Source: Aplectana chamaeleonis
Lineage: Eukaryota > Nematoda > Chromadorea > Rhabditida > Cosmocercidae
Direction of reading: 5' to 3'
DNA length: 64,000 nucleotides
Assembly (NCBI GenBank): GCA_029168955.1
Contig: JAPDOI010000117.1
Coordinates: 1 to 64,000 of the forward strand
Positions 22,301 to 32,536 of the stretch are shown one piece after another (the first letter of the stretch is position 1; every line of letters begins with the position of its first letter). The translations under genes and the position numbers were made by a program. Under the pieces are notes generated by a model, which saw only the letters and a list, made by a program, of their open reading frames with translations, was not told the origin of the DNA and did not search any database.

Positions 22301-25300
22301 GTCGTTTCCTCATTTCGCTGCTCCTCGTTTAATTGGAAGCTGTGATCCGACTGTGACTGCGGAACGTCAGCGTAGCATTGACGAGTTTCTGGCGTTTGTT
22401 CTTGTCAGTGAAGTGTTACGGAAAGCGCGGGTGCTACAGGAGTGGGTAGAGGTAGTGTTGTCATCATATAAACATCCCTTGATTTGAGATCTTTTTGAAT
22501 TGATCGGGGCTTTTCGCTTCACTTTGGGAAATCGGTTTATGTTTTGTGGTTCTAGAAGGCTGTGGAGCGAGCGAATATCGGTCAGGCGGCTAATGCCCGC
22601 TCTTTTCTGTATGAAGGAGGGAACATTCTGGATGCCCCGAACATGTGAGTAGTTTTGTGTGACTACGGTTTTTTGCTCTTTTGTATGCACAGTCCTAGAC
22701 TCCTAAGATTTCTTTCGTGACGATGCACAATTAGAATCTTCCACCTTGTGTGCTTTCTCTTTCTAGTTTTACGTTCTTCTTCTTCTTTGCAGCCACGTCG
22801 AGGGTACTGTCATAGGTTGAGGAACTGGGCGACCAGTAATGGATTCGTCCATAGGTCCATTGTGGTCAGCGTGGTTGGCCTCCCCGGACAATATCCGAAG
22901 GAGAGACGCGGCCGGCCAGCACCTCTCCCATGACAAAAACCCTCTTCGTGGAGGGGGTGACGTCGGTTTGCATAGAGGTGATCTTCTTTCCTCCACACTG
23001 CCACGGCGTGAACGTACGACATCTCGGCAGCAGTTTTACGTTGAAGACAGGGTCAGGACGGAATTCTGATTCGCTGATTTCCCATCAGATCGGAGAGCAG
23101 GTCACAGGTATTCCCTCGAAACGTGCGGAGGTCGGGGAAAACAGCCTTCCTTGAGGTATTTCTGCCTAATTTTGAAAATCACCTATAGTTTTATTATCCA
23201 AAAAAAGTGTGTCCGTCGTCCTTTTTTCCTGGAATTCGTCCCCGCTAGCTTAACCGCGCGCCGTGGAAATCGTCTCCGAGCAGCGTCACGAATGCCGTCA
23301 GCGCGGTAATGCCGCCGCGTGGCGGCGGGATAATTACCCTTATGCCGTAGGAATATCGACATTTTGCCGATCTGATGATGCTGTGAACACCGTAATTCTC
23401 CACTTATAGGCTATTTTCTCCAACAGTAACGCCTTAAAGGTGCGAAAATTCTCGATGGGGTTCACTTAATTCCTAATCGACCTTTCAAAGGGTGGGGGTC
23501 GCCCGAAAATGAAAACTTGGTGATGATATTCCAAAAATTCACGATATTTTTGGTCACCCAAGGGAAGGATCGTAGCATTGTTCAAATTGTAGACGCTTGA
23601 GCCCGTCTACGGAACGAATTTTCGGCGTCTGACAGTTTTAGTATTCAAATACAAACTGCCCAGAAATCGCACCCCGGGGGAGATCGCAAAAGTTCTGGGG
23701 CTGCGCATGTTCTCATCTGTTGACTATGCAACAAGTCTTGGGTCTCAGCAGTACAAAAAAATGTGATTTTTTTGAAGTATCATTTTGAAAAGTTAATTTA
23801 AAAAGTAGGCGCAGAATATTAACAATAATATATTAAGAACATTAATAATAATGCTAAGAACATCACGTTGCTTGGAAAATTCTTGCGTTTTTTTTTCAAG
23901 TGTCATATAGCAATATGAAGTGCATTTCTTGCTATCTGATGCTCTGTCGTTTGCTGTGCAAATTTCACATCTAAATTTGGTGTGCTCTCTATTGTAAGTA
24001 GAGAATTTCTCAAAGTGCTATCGAAGCACGAAATCTATTATTTTTGTTGAAGTATCAGACTCCTTTTGAGGCTAGAAGGCAGCACCGAAGCAGGTTCGCG
24101 AAAAAATCTTCAATGGGGTGAAATTCACATCTCTGTAATTTTTTCACTTTCTGCAATTTCTCGTGTTGAAAAAGAAACTTTATGACACCAAGAGTGCTAT
24201 AAAGTGCTATAAAGAGTTAATCATTCGAAGATATTTATTTTGCCATTTATCGACTACATTTTTTCAACAATCGAATTTTTTCTCAATTAAAAGAAGTAGC
24301 CGATAAATCGCGATTCAATTATCGTAGAATATCTCTATGTGCGACTCTCCATAAACCTCGGCATGGTAATAATATATAGTTGTCTTGTGATGTTTTACTC
24401 GACACGAGGTTGATAAATCTTCTTTATGGCCGACGTTTCGGAGAAACCTCCTTCTTCAGAGCCTGAAAAGATCGAATAAGATTTGCGCTTACTCGATCAT
24501 ACGTCGCCTTAAACTTACTGATTCGAGAGCCCGAATTTCCCCCGCGTGGGTGTGAGAGAGGAGGGCAGATGAACCTCACCCAGCCAGGAACTCGCTAGTA
24601 AACAAAACAGCGCGGTAGGTCGATAGTATAGCCGTCTCGCTCATTTAAGTCCGAGCAGAACAAGCAGCGGAGCGGTTGGTCACGGCAAAACACAACAGTG
24701 ATAGGAGATTTCGGCATGATACGCCCGATAAGCCTTACTTCGACTGACTCAGAATGAGGAGGAGAAGCTATAGGAACGCTGTAGACCACCAATTGTAATG
24801 GTAGAAGGCTAGTCTTACGTATGGCCTGAGTTCCCGCGTTATATGCAGACCTTCTCCCTTCCGATCAATCTGCGGGTCATAAGCTTGAATGAAAAATGCC
24901 TCTAATGGTTTTCGCGCTGCGGTATCAGTCTCCCGAGCCATTATCTCGACCTTGATATCAAAGCTCTCACCAAAATGGGCCATGACCCGATGCGCCCCAA
25001 GCACTGTTGTTTCCCGCTGCCTTTGCCGTCCAAGTGTTCTTTGATCCTGACATGGAGCGGCCGCGACGTTTCCCCGATGTATTTTTTGCTGCACAGCTCA
25101 CAGGAGATCATATAGACCACACCGCACGTGGTGCAATCCCCGTCTTTGCCAGCCGGGCAAATAACACAATTGGGAGTTGTACATATGCGGTCATAAATGC
25201 GGTTTCGGACGAGACGCCTTTCAAGATTGTTAGGAGGGATATCGACCAGAATCACGGAGTTTTCCAGTCCCGTCTTCCTTAAACATTTCCTGATTGAAAT

Positions 25301-28300
25301 GCTCAGTTGATCGGATATGAACGGTACTTTGAAGGGAATTTTCTGTCCAATTGAGCTTCCCTGAGCTACATTGCGCAACGTTGTGTTTCTTGACCTGCGC
25401 CAACTAAATTCGCTGGAGTATCCGTTCAGATCGGCTATATCTCGAGCCCTTCGGATAGATTCCGTTCTTTCCTCTTCTCCGCTACATACATCACTGGCTG
25501 TTCGGAACATATTCGCTATTACAGCTCTCTTTGTTTGATATGGATGTGCTGACCGAAAATGGACGATTATGTTTTTATTGTTGGGTTTGCGGTACCACTT
25601 TGTAGCATATCCTCCGTCACGCAAATGGACTCGAACATTCAAGAAAGGCAGCCAATCTTCGACGGGTTTCTTCCTGGTGAACTTTATGCTTTCTGCCTGA
25701 GAGTTTAGAATGTCAAAGCAATGATCCATCTCTTCCTGTGTGGCAAAGACGATGAAACAGTCATCTATATACCTGCAATAAAGCATGGGAAGGCGGGCCA
25801 GCACCGAAAGTTCGATTTTTCCCATATAGGCGATAGCAAGAGTGGGCGCAAGGCGCTCTCCCATTGCCAGCCCTCTGATCTGCTTGAAATAGCGGCCACA
25901 CCATCTAAAAACATTGCAGCTGAGACTCTCTTTTATGAGTGACATCAGTTGGCCAATGGATAGTCCGTACGTGTTTACTGACCTTTGGTGTTGTGTGAGT
26001 AGTTCAAAAATTGCCTGCATTGCGTGCTCGTTGCTGACATTTGTGTACAACGCAGTTACATCGAACGATTTCATAATTCAGGAATTATTTAGTTGTGCGC
26101 TGCGCAAATTGTCAAGAAAACACTGAGTGTTTGGGAGATGCGCTGCAATGAAGTTTAGCAGCTGCTTCAATTCACAGTTTACGAACCACTCTATTCTGTA
26201 CGTAGGACCGCCCACGCAGCTGATAATCGGCCTCACTTTGATAGCGGAGGGAGAGATTGTAGCCAGATCTTCACCCTGCGGAAATTTGTGTGTTTTCATC
26301 AGCAGATAGAGAACTGGACAGCACGGTGTGTCAAGTTTCAGCCGTTTTATGAAGTACGGGTTCAGCCCAGCTGCTTTTCCCACTTTTACCCACTCTCTGT
26401 TCAGCTTACTGTACTGTGTTTGGAACTCCTTCGCCGAGGAAGGGTTGTAAATGGTCGTATCCTGAAGGTGACTTTCCGTCATTGAAGTATCGATTTGGTT
26501 AGGAATCACGACAAACTCTCCTCCCTTGTCACTGGCGGACAGGCCTTTCGCTTTTGATTCTACAGAATCACGCATTTCTTTGATACCGCGTAGTTGAGCC
26601 CGAGAAAGGTTTGAGGGAAAGTTTTGCCTGCGCGCTCTTTCAAACAACTTGAAAACCTCGTCCGCAAAGATACGAAAACTTATGTCAGAAGCCAGGTCAG
26701 GATCTTCCTGTTTGAAAAAAGTGCTTGGGAATGGCACTTGAGGTAGGGTCCCCTTTCGATCGCGGGTCACACCATTATTAGATCTGGCTTTGTGTCGCAG
26801 ACGGTCTTGAAGTCCGTGAAGGCTACAGATAACTTGGCGCATGGTGATCGCAGATATAGATTGAGATGGCGAGAAACTGGGGCTCATTTCTAAAACTGAA
26901 TGCGCATCTTCGGAATTTCTCTTGTAAAGAATGATGCATATAACGCGGGAACTCAGGCCATACGTAAGACTAGCCTTCTAACATTACAATTGGTGGTCTA
27001 CAGCGTTCCTATAGCCTCTCCTCCTCATTCTGAGTCAGTCGAAGTAAGGCTTATCGGGCGTATCATGTCGAAATCTCCTATCACTGTTGTATTTTGCCAT
27101 GACCAACCGCTCCGCTGCTTCTTCTGCTCGGACTTAAATGAGCGAGACGGCTATACTATCGACTTGCCGCGCGCTTTTGTTTTCTAGCGAGTTCCTGGCT
27201 GGGTGAGGTTCATCTGCCCTCCTCTCTCACATCCACGCGGGGGAAATTTGGGCTCTCGAATCGGTAAGTTTAAGGCGACGTTTGATCGAGTAAGCGCAAA
27301 TCTTATTCGATCCTTTCAGGCTCTGAAGAAGGAGGTTTCTCCGAAACGTCGGCCATAAAGAAGATTTATCAACCTCGTGTCGAGTAAAACATCACAAGAC
27401 AACTATATATCGTAGGATATGTTTACACAAGGTGCTGAGTTGATCGCAAAACGCTTGGCTCTGGGCGAGATTGAATCAGCTGTTTCGTCCCGTTATGCGG
27501 GTGAAAGCATGATTGCTTCGGTGAAGATTTACCGAGCAGTTGAGCGAGAGAGGCGCTGGGGCTTCGGTGGTGCAGTGCGATAAGGCGCTCCCCCGGAAAG
27601 GGAATATGCCGGTTCAATCTCGCCTGGAGTCAAGCGTTTTGCGATCAACTCAGCACCTTGTGTAAACATACCATGACGTGCACTGCGACGTTGAACTGCA
27701 GTTACGGCAAAAAAAGAACATCCAAAAATCGTGTTAGACTTATCGTAGAACAGTAAACGTCTCGGAGTATTTAACCGCGGAGTTGATTGCCTCAGAGTCT
27801 TAGCATGGGAAAGAAACTGTGGAAGTTTCAAAATTCACAAAAATGCAAAAATCACGCGACTGAAGAACCTGCTTCGTGCTATCATCTGGTTCTAAAGATA
27901 GATGCCAGTTTGAGTAACTTTCCGAGATATATGAGTGCACAAAAAATCGAGTTCGGACATTTTATCCTGTAATCGGAGTGGGGTGTGGTGGGCGAACGAT
28001 TTTAGATCCAGTTCGGAACATGAAATCTGAAAATAATTGTTCGGTGTTCTGCGCCCTCAAATTTGACGCTATCCGCACAATCAAATCGTTTATGTTTAGA
28101 AAAAAAAGCGGGAGGATTCAAAAATGTACATTCATGTGCTTTACTTCAATGCCGCAGGTCGAGTCAGCTTCACAGTAGTTAAGCCGGTGTTTCTTTAGTT
28201 CAAAAAGAAATTCGCACAAAAAATGAGAGAAGAAGTTTTTGTGATTCCTGCCAATTTTCCCATGAGGGGATTTCTGGCCTTTCAGCAGCTTTGGGTGTAT

Positions 28301-28976
28301 TGATTATGCAGTTCCTCGGCGTCCATAAATAACTATCTATGTTGATGTCTATGTTCACGCAGCCGTGTAATCCAGCCTTTTTGCCCTATTCATCATCTGG
28401 TCGAATGGAGGAGCACAATAGAATGCAGTGGGGAAAACGGAGGAACCGCATTAAAACAAAGTGGGCGGGACTAGCTGTCTACGAAATTGGAGTGACATTG
28501 CGTAAATCTGCGGGCTTAAATGCCATTCGCTTCTAAAAAACTATAGTTTTTTTTTGTTTTGTTTCCGATTACCCTCCTTTTTTCCTTGGATTAGACGTCG
28601 GCCAGTAGTTGAGGACAGGTGTACTATCTTTGAGGAGGAGATTGTTTCACAGTCCAAATTGAAGTGCATTCAGCTAGCCAAGACAAATTCCGATACCTTG
28701 TATAAAAGCTTTAGAACTATGAGACAATCGTGCGTAGGATGCTTCCGTGATTTCTGGTCTCTCATGACGCCTTTAAAAATAGAAAGGTGGGCTTAGGCGG
28801 TATTATAACCGCAGCTAGTAGATTGTGGGGATTCGCAACCATTCCGAAATATCCTTGTGAGCGTGAACCATTGATTACTTTAAATCTGTTTGTTTTTCAG
28901 TGTGGACGAGAATGGCGATTCGCAGCGCATTTTGATACCGGAAGCAGTTCCACCTCCAGTCAGTCCGACTTCTTAA
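19314..28976 (+). CDS. PX-domain protein (six exons, about 262 aa)
   Basis: Exons: 19314-19472, 22013-22120, 22287-22451, 22556-22644, 28595-28786, 28901-28976; all junction phases agree. The ATG is preceded in frame by a stop at 19281-19283 and by a TAG acceptor-like site at about 19306, which suggests a trans-spliced start. A PX (phosphoinositide-binding) fold is indicated by SRFREL (res. 71-76, the basic residue of the RY/RF-S/R-x-x motif), FPHFAAPRLIG (96-106) and TAERQRSIDEFL, which match the proline loop and helix of sorting-nexin-type PX domains and are closest in style to SNX15/RPS6KC1. The region after residue 145 (EEEIVSQSKLKCIQLAK, then an acidic proline-ending tail PPPVSPTS) I do not recognise. 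It likely acts on endosomal membranes (inference). The next gene encodes MIT plus kinase modules, so this may be the N-terminal part of a split RPS6KC1. Introns 1 and 4 hold mariner, RTE and Penelope elements. The last two exons rest on open frame and splice sites only. Confidence 0.78.
19744..20090. repeat. G-rich dispersed repeat, inverted copy 3
   Basis: TTCCGAGGCGCGATTTTTGG, TAACTTTGTCAGACCCGAAA and CTTGAGCGATACTTTCC reverse-complement the blocks at 30960-31120. Directly precedes the mariner. Confidence 0.45.
20090..20780 (+). mobile_element. Tc1/mariner-family (mariner clade) transposase pseudogene
   Basis: Conserved mariner blocks follow one another in several + frames: IQEHSKQIGKVSRAGVWVP (from about 20100), SNLLLQRHNSEAFFDGLITG, CIWWSIRCIVHFELL with QSVNADLYS (20360-20440), VIHQHDNARPH (20509-20541, carrying the second catalytic Asp) and PYSPSVAPSYFHLFRALQYFLSG split over 20590-20660. 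The first catalytic block is destroyed by a frame change at about 20257, and the last Asp is replaced. The copy is dead. Terminal repeats were not delimited. It lies in the first intron of the PX gene. Confidence 0.85.
20795..20835 (-). mobile_element. LINE 3'-tail remnant, copy D
   Basis: A TTC run followed by TGCAGCCACAAAAG has the same tail junction as copies A-C. Almost nothing else of the LINE remains. It abuts the mariner and RTE remnants. Confidence 0.4.
20960..21900 (+). mobile_element. RTE-clade non-LTR retrotransposon, 3' fragment
   Basis: The open frame at 20987-21676 encodes the reverse-transcriptase C-terminal half: LFTSALQYAMRQLDW, RFADDIVLIS (intact catalytic FADD), VDSYIYLGREVN and ALCYGTETWAYNK. 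This is the RTE/BovB arrangement. One frameshift near 21660 moves the tail (GRPATRWADTF...EDLR) to another frame, ending at about 21866. A short ATCAAAGTA-type repeat tail follows (21876-21900), as in RTE elements. The endonuclease and N-terminal half are missing (5' truncation). Confidence 0.85.
22772..22990 (-). mobile_element. LINE 3'-end fragment, copy C
   Basis: Minus-strand LTTMDLWTNPLLVAQFLNL matches the C-terminus of copy A (LITMDLWSNPVSVARFLNL). It is followed by the same CTGCAAAGAAGAAG 3' tail (TTC run on + at 22775-22790). Only the extreme 3' end is recognisable. Confidence 0.6.
23440..23720. repeat. G-rich dispersed repeat, copy 2
   Basis: GGTCGCCCGAAAATGAAAAC, GGCGTCTGACAGTTTTAGTA and AAATCGCACCCCGGGGGAGA, in the same order as 30660-31120. 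Confidence 0.5.
24373..24847 (-). repeat. Left inverted terminal repeat (pseudo-LTR) of the Penelope-like element
   Basis: This is the reverse complement of 26935-27410 with few differences. Shared landmarks are ACAAGACAACTATATA at the outer edge and TGCATATAACGCGGG at the inner edge. It contains a hammerhead-like core on the minus strand. Confidence 0.85.
24435..24459 (-). ncRNA. Hammerhead-ribozyme-like core in the left Penelope terminal repeat
   Basis: Inverted copy of the core at 27323-27350 with the same catalytic-core nucleotides and the same 4-bp stem II. Confidence 0.45.
26935..27410 (+). repeat. Right inverted terminal repeat (pseudo-LTR) of the Penelope-like element
   Basis: Inverted partner of 24373-24847. 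TATCGTAGGATAT just outside (27408-27420) resembles TATCGTAGAATAT at 24318-24330, a possible but displaced target-site duplication. Confidence 0.85.
27323..27350 (+). ncRNA. Hammerhead-ribozyme-like core in the right Penelope terminal repeat
   Basis: CTGAAGA (27323-27329) is followed by a perfect 4-bp stem GGAG/CTCC with loop GTTT (27331-27342), then GAAAC (27343-27347) and GTC. This is the CUGANGA-stemII-GAAAC-GUH order of minimal hammerheads reported in Penelope-like elements. Stem III would be almost absent in a monomer, so activity is uncertain. Confidence 0.45.
27419..27669. repeat. Inverted-repeat element with a tRNA-like interior
   Basis: Left arm 27419-27475 and right arm 27613-27669 are inverted copies (GTTTACACAAGGTGCTGAG...) with few mismatches. 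The arms read as short open frames in both directions, which I take as a by-product. The element starts 9 bp after the Penelope right end. No target duplication was resolved. Confidence 0.6.
27561..27631 (+). pseudogene. tRNA-like sequence (Ser/Leu-type D arm, apparent GGA anticodon)
   Basis: An A-box-like GCAGTGCGATAAGGCGCT is followed by a four-pair anticodon stem with loop CCGGAAA, then a B-box-like GGTTCAATC with a mostly paired T stem. Acceptor pairing is poor and position 33 is C, so this is a tRNA-derived pseudogene or SINE head rather than a working tRNA. Confidence 0.4.
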
Positions 28977-29063
28977 CATTTTTCTGTCACATATTAGAAA
29001 TCTAATAGGAGTAATACCTCACGTTGTTCCACTAAACCATATTACACTTGGTCTTGCTTCAGA

Positions 29064-29069
29064 AATAAA
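29064..29069 (+). terminator. Candidate polyadenylation signal of the PX gene
   Basis: AATAAA lies 88 bp after the TAA stop of the PX gene. No AATAAA was seen close behind the other two genes. The signal supports ending the PX gene here rather than splicing on into the MIT-kinase exons. Confidence 0.5.
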
Positions 29070-29209
29070 GGCTTCCCTGAGATCGTTGTTTGACCTCAAT
29101 AGCTTCCACTTTGAAAGCTGGAGAGTGGACCGGCACTCTTTTCAGACGATAAAACTGCTATGTTGAGTGCTTATGTTTTTGCAACTGCGAATATTTCCAA
29201 TCAAAAGAA

Positions 29210-29480
29210 AACATCGTTTGAAGGCAGCGTTCACGACGAACAAGTTGTGCTTTCCTGGAAAATTTTTAACTTTGGGTCTATATAAGTATAGGGACGGAAG
29301 TACGAAGAAAAACGTCAGGAAGTGGGTAGAAATCTCGTGGACCAGTGGACCCATTGGATCGTCCCGCCCACGTCATATAACAGTTCTCCTGCGTTCGTTT
29401 CACCGGAGGAACAGTTGCCGTATTTCCGAATACTTCTTAATCCCGAAAAATCCTAATATTCAAGCATGTGCATTGAACCA
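29210..29480. mobile_element. Family AAGGCAGTGTTCACGAT, partial copy 3
   Basis: GAAGGCAGCGTTCACGACGA followed by AAGTGGGTAGAAATCTCGTG and CCGGAGGAACAGTTGCCG, the reverse complement of blocks in copy 1. Located just after the PX gene. Confidence 0.5.
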
Positions 29481-29859
29481 TCTTATTTTTTAAAGAGTTT
29501 TTGGTAGAGGAAACAGAAAAAGAAATTACTCACCTAAGAAACATTCGAAGCTCAAAACATTTGCGACGTTTGGTTTGGCGTTTTGTTCGCAGTGCAAAAA
29601 ATACCAGCCGGCGTGGATAATTATTTAATAGTTTTTTTCTAAACCAGTTTTTCTCTCCAGTATTCGGAAGTTTGATAGGGGCTTTTGCCTATTATCCACT
29701 ACTTCGTTATCTACTCAAAACCGAGAAAACTAGAATATGTTTTTTTATCGTGCACACTACCGTTAAGGAAAATACAGGCGTGCGTCAAGGTGGTCGTCTT
29801 GGTGTGGTCAGCGCAAGCGGTCTCGTCACTGCACGCAGGAAGTCGAACGTGTCCTATAC

Positions 29860-30280
29860 TCTGTCCCAAACAAGATGGCAAGCGAGGAGTTCAATAAAAG
29901 CAGCGCTCCCTCTCCGTCTCCGACACTTTTGGATTGCGGTAGAACGTCGCGTACGCAAGTACGAAGCTTGTCCTACCGAAGTCCAAGAACTGGATTCGAC
30001 GAGTTTTTCACGTTCTCGCTGGCACGTAAAGAAGAATACCTGTATCGAGAGTGAGTATCACGAGCATTTCGAGCGAAAAGAACGCAAAAGTGATGAAGTA
30101 TGAGAAAAAAAGGATTTAAAACGTGAAAAAATCATCGAATCCTGTTTTTGGAATACGGTAAGACATGCTACGTATTTGCGTACGCTACGTCTAACCGCAA
30201 TAAAAAATGTGACAGACGAAAAGGAAACGCTGCTTCTTTGGACTCTTCGCTTGTCATCTCGTGTGGGTTAGGGTATACAC
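29860..30280. mobile_element. Palindromic element, GAAGCAGCGCTCCCTC family, copy 1
   Basis: The left arm CTGTCCCAAACAAGATGGCA ... AGCAGCGCTCCCTC ... TTTTGGATTGCGGTA is mirrored by the right arm (GCTGCTTCTTTGGACTCTTC). Arms are about 100 bp with an interior of about 220 bp. Confidence 0.65.
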
Positions 30281-30599
30281 ACAGCAGCAAAATTAAACCC
30301 TCAGGATTGCTCCTGCAGCCCCATTTCACATCTGAAAAAGTTGAATTTGAGTGTGGCCCTTCTTGACCACAGCTTTTGATCTAACAGCCGTTTAGATGGA
30401 CTATTTCCCCATTTCAATACTGCAGTTATTCGAGCTCACAAAGCTGAAGTATTATTGTAATGCCTTTTTTTGGCAACATTGAATGTGTTTGAAGCAACTA
30501 TCTCATTAGAACCGAGAAATGATAGTTTTTGAAGTTTTTTTTCTACGTGCCTAAGAACCGACATATCCTGCAGAACCTTGTCTCGTGATCAAGAAGATG

Positions 30600-31215
30600 C
30601 GATTCCGCGTTTTGGGTCGGCCCAGGGTTAAGCGGGGTTGCGAAATTTCGCAACGAGGGGTGGGGGGGGGTCGCGAAAATTGCGGATCAAAAATGAAAAC
30701 TTGGTGAAGATATACAAGAAATTCTCGATGTTTTTGGTCACCAAAAAAAAGATCGGCTGCTATCCAGGGGGGGGCGCTGTGGCGCGATGCGGGCCACTCC
30801 CATTTTAGTGTGCCGCACGGAAGTTAAGCACCTACTCGGGGTTTCCCTCCCCTGCCAAACCAAAATCAGGAGAGTCGTTGCGGCGTGAAAAAAAGGGCGT
30901 GGTCAATTGCGGTACCATTGTGCCCCCCGCTGCGTTTGCACCCAGGATCGTAACATTGCTCAGGTTTTAGACGCATGAGCCCGACTACTGAACGAATTTT
31001 CGGCGTCTGACAGTTTCAGTAATGTAACATATTGATCATTCTGGTTTTCCGAACGATCCGAATATCCAAATACTAAGAAAATTGGAAAAATCAAACTCTA
31101 CAGGGATCGCGCCTCGGATGAGGGGGTCGCAAAAAATTTGGATTTTGGGGAAAATTTTTTGATGGTGGGGGGTGGCTCCGATTTCGATAACTTACTCAAC
31201 GCTCCGCTTACCCTG
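30600..31215. repeat. G-rich dispersed repeat (GGTCGCGAAAATTG family)
   Basis: GGGTTAAGCGGGGTTGCGAA, GGGGGGGGTCGCGAAAATTG, CTGACAGTTTCAGTA and GATCGCGCCTCGGATGAGG recur in part at 23440-23720 and, inverted, at 19744-20090. Shorter pieces occur at 3290-3440 and 15190-15300. Confidence 0.5.
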
Positions 31216-31979
31216 GGTCGACCTTGAGGCGATGGCGATCACTGAAAGGCATCGGCGGTTTATCCATGCACCTAGCTGACCTCATGTTACCCATCACCTC
31301 GGGGTGGTTTAATTTTGTTGTGGGAATGCAAATTCCACCAAAGAAGAGGGCAAGGTTCTGAGAATTCGGACTGAACGGATGAGAAGAACTAGATGTGCTG
31401 GAGTTTCCGTGCTCTGCCTATTTTGGCTCTTCCGTGTTCGCTTCGTGTCGTTGTATTATATTTGAGAAAAGTTTTGCGCTAAAGTTGTAAGCTATGGAAC
31501 GGTCGTTGTGGACTGGAAGATTATGTGACTCCATTCTGTGTCGTGTTGTTCTGTTTAAAGTGCGACTCTCCAAGCTCGGTTTAGGATATCAATAGCTCGG
31601 AATTGGGTGTCGGATTGCACGCGTCTGCGTCGACCGGCGAATTTCAGTTTCCAGATGTTGTCATCAGTGAGTCATAATCATCATAAAAATTTCATCTGTT
31701 GACGACCATTTGTTGCCGATTCTGCCAATCATTGCTTTATTGAGTAGTTTACAGCTACACTGTGCTAAAAGACACTGCATTAGGTTCCAATGAGAATGTG
31801 CCTGAAATATCGCTGAGACGCAGACGAAAACCGTCGGTGATGGAAAGCCTGCTTCCAAAACTTGCTTCTTCTAATCAATACTCCGCAAATCAAGGTGTGT
31901 TCTATGTAAATCTCCTTTGTCGATAGTATTCCACTTTTCGGACTCCAGTGGTCGAAAATAATCGTCCAGGGTTTGTAGA

Positions 31980-32081
31980 GTCGGCACTGATGGCATTGAT
32001 ACTTTTGCGTTGGCGCAAACTCGGTGCGTATATGTTTTTCGAGAACCGAGTTTGCGCTAACGCGCAATAGAGAACGCAATG
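31980..32081. mobile_element. Divergent MITE related to family TCGGCATG
   Basis: GTCGGCACTGATGGCATTG, then GGCGCAAACTCGGTGCG with its mirror ACCGAGTTTGCGCTAACGC. The right end is lost or replaced. Confidence 0.5.
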
Positions 32082-32082
32082 T

Positions 32083-32536
32083 TTACCCTGTCTCGAACGA
32101 GATGGTAGGCGAAGAGTGCTAGAAGCAGCGCTCCCTCTGCGTCTCTGACATTTTTGGATTATAGTAAGACGTCGCGTACGCAAGTCACGCTGCATGTCCT
32201 AACATAATTCAAAAACAGGATTCAACGAGTTTTTCACGTTCTCACGCTCTAAGACACTTTAACTGCCACTTAAAGAAGAGTATCTGCATCGAGAGTGAGT
32301 ATTACGGGCATTTTCAGCGAAAATGACGCAAAATGGTGATTAAGTATGCGGAAAAAAGAAATGAGATCGTGATGAATTCGATGAATTCTGTTTTGGATTA
32401 CGGTAAGACAGATGCTGTGTCGCGCACGCGATTTGCTAACGCGACGTCTTACCGTAATCCAAAAACGTCGAAGACGCAGGGGGAAAGCTGCTTCTTTGGA
32501 CTCTTCGCTTTCCATCTCGTTTGGAACAGAGCATAT
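32083..32536. mobile_element. Palindromic element, GAAGCAGCGCTCCCTC family, copy 2
   Basis: Same arms and interior order as 29860-30280, including TTTTTCACGTTCTC and GCATCGAGAGTGAGTATTAC. The right arm reads GACGTCTTACCGTAATCCAA. Confidence 0.65.

Larger units (their letters stand above)
24373..27410 (-). mobile_element. Penelope-like retroelement with GIY-YIG endonuclease, nearly full length
   Basis: One long minus-strand frame runs from 26887 through a single in-frame TGA (26078-26080) to 24941. It carries an N-terminal region (SASDKGGEFVVIPNQ, LLMKTHKFPQGE, KVRPIISCVGGPTYR), then the RT palm SFDVTALYTNVS, RGLAMGERLAPTLA, CRYIDDCFIVF (catalytic YIDD) and WLPFLNVRV. A Cys-rich linker and the GIY-YIG nuclease follow (VVYMISCELCSKKYIGETSR, HVRIKEHL). 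A frameshift at about 25010 moves the rest of the nuclease (ARKPLEAFFIQAYDPQIDR, ITRELRPY) to a second frame, ending within the left terminal repeat. Inverted terminal repeats of about 475 bp flank it. It lies in intron 4 of the PX gene. Confidence 0.9.

Noticed and set aside
23160..24360. Possible additional exons of the PX gene
   Set aside because: No open frame with matching splice phases; contains the G-rich repeat and AT-rich sequence only.
27419..27585. MFTQGAELIAKRL-type open frame after the Penelope element, considered as a PX-gene exon
   Set aside because: The same peptide start is read from both arms of an inverted repeat, and the exon 22556-22644 joins in phase to 28595 without it.
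30770..30900. 5S rRNA-like CGGAAGTTAAGC stretch
   Set aside because: Only about 12 bases match; the remaining 5S structure is absent.
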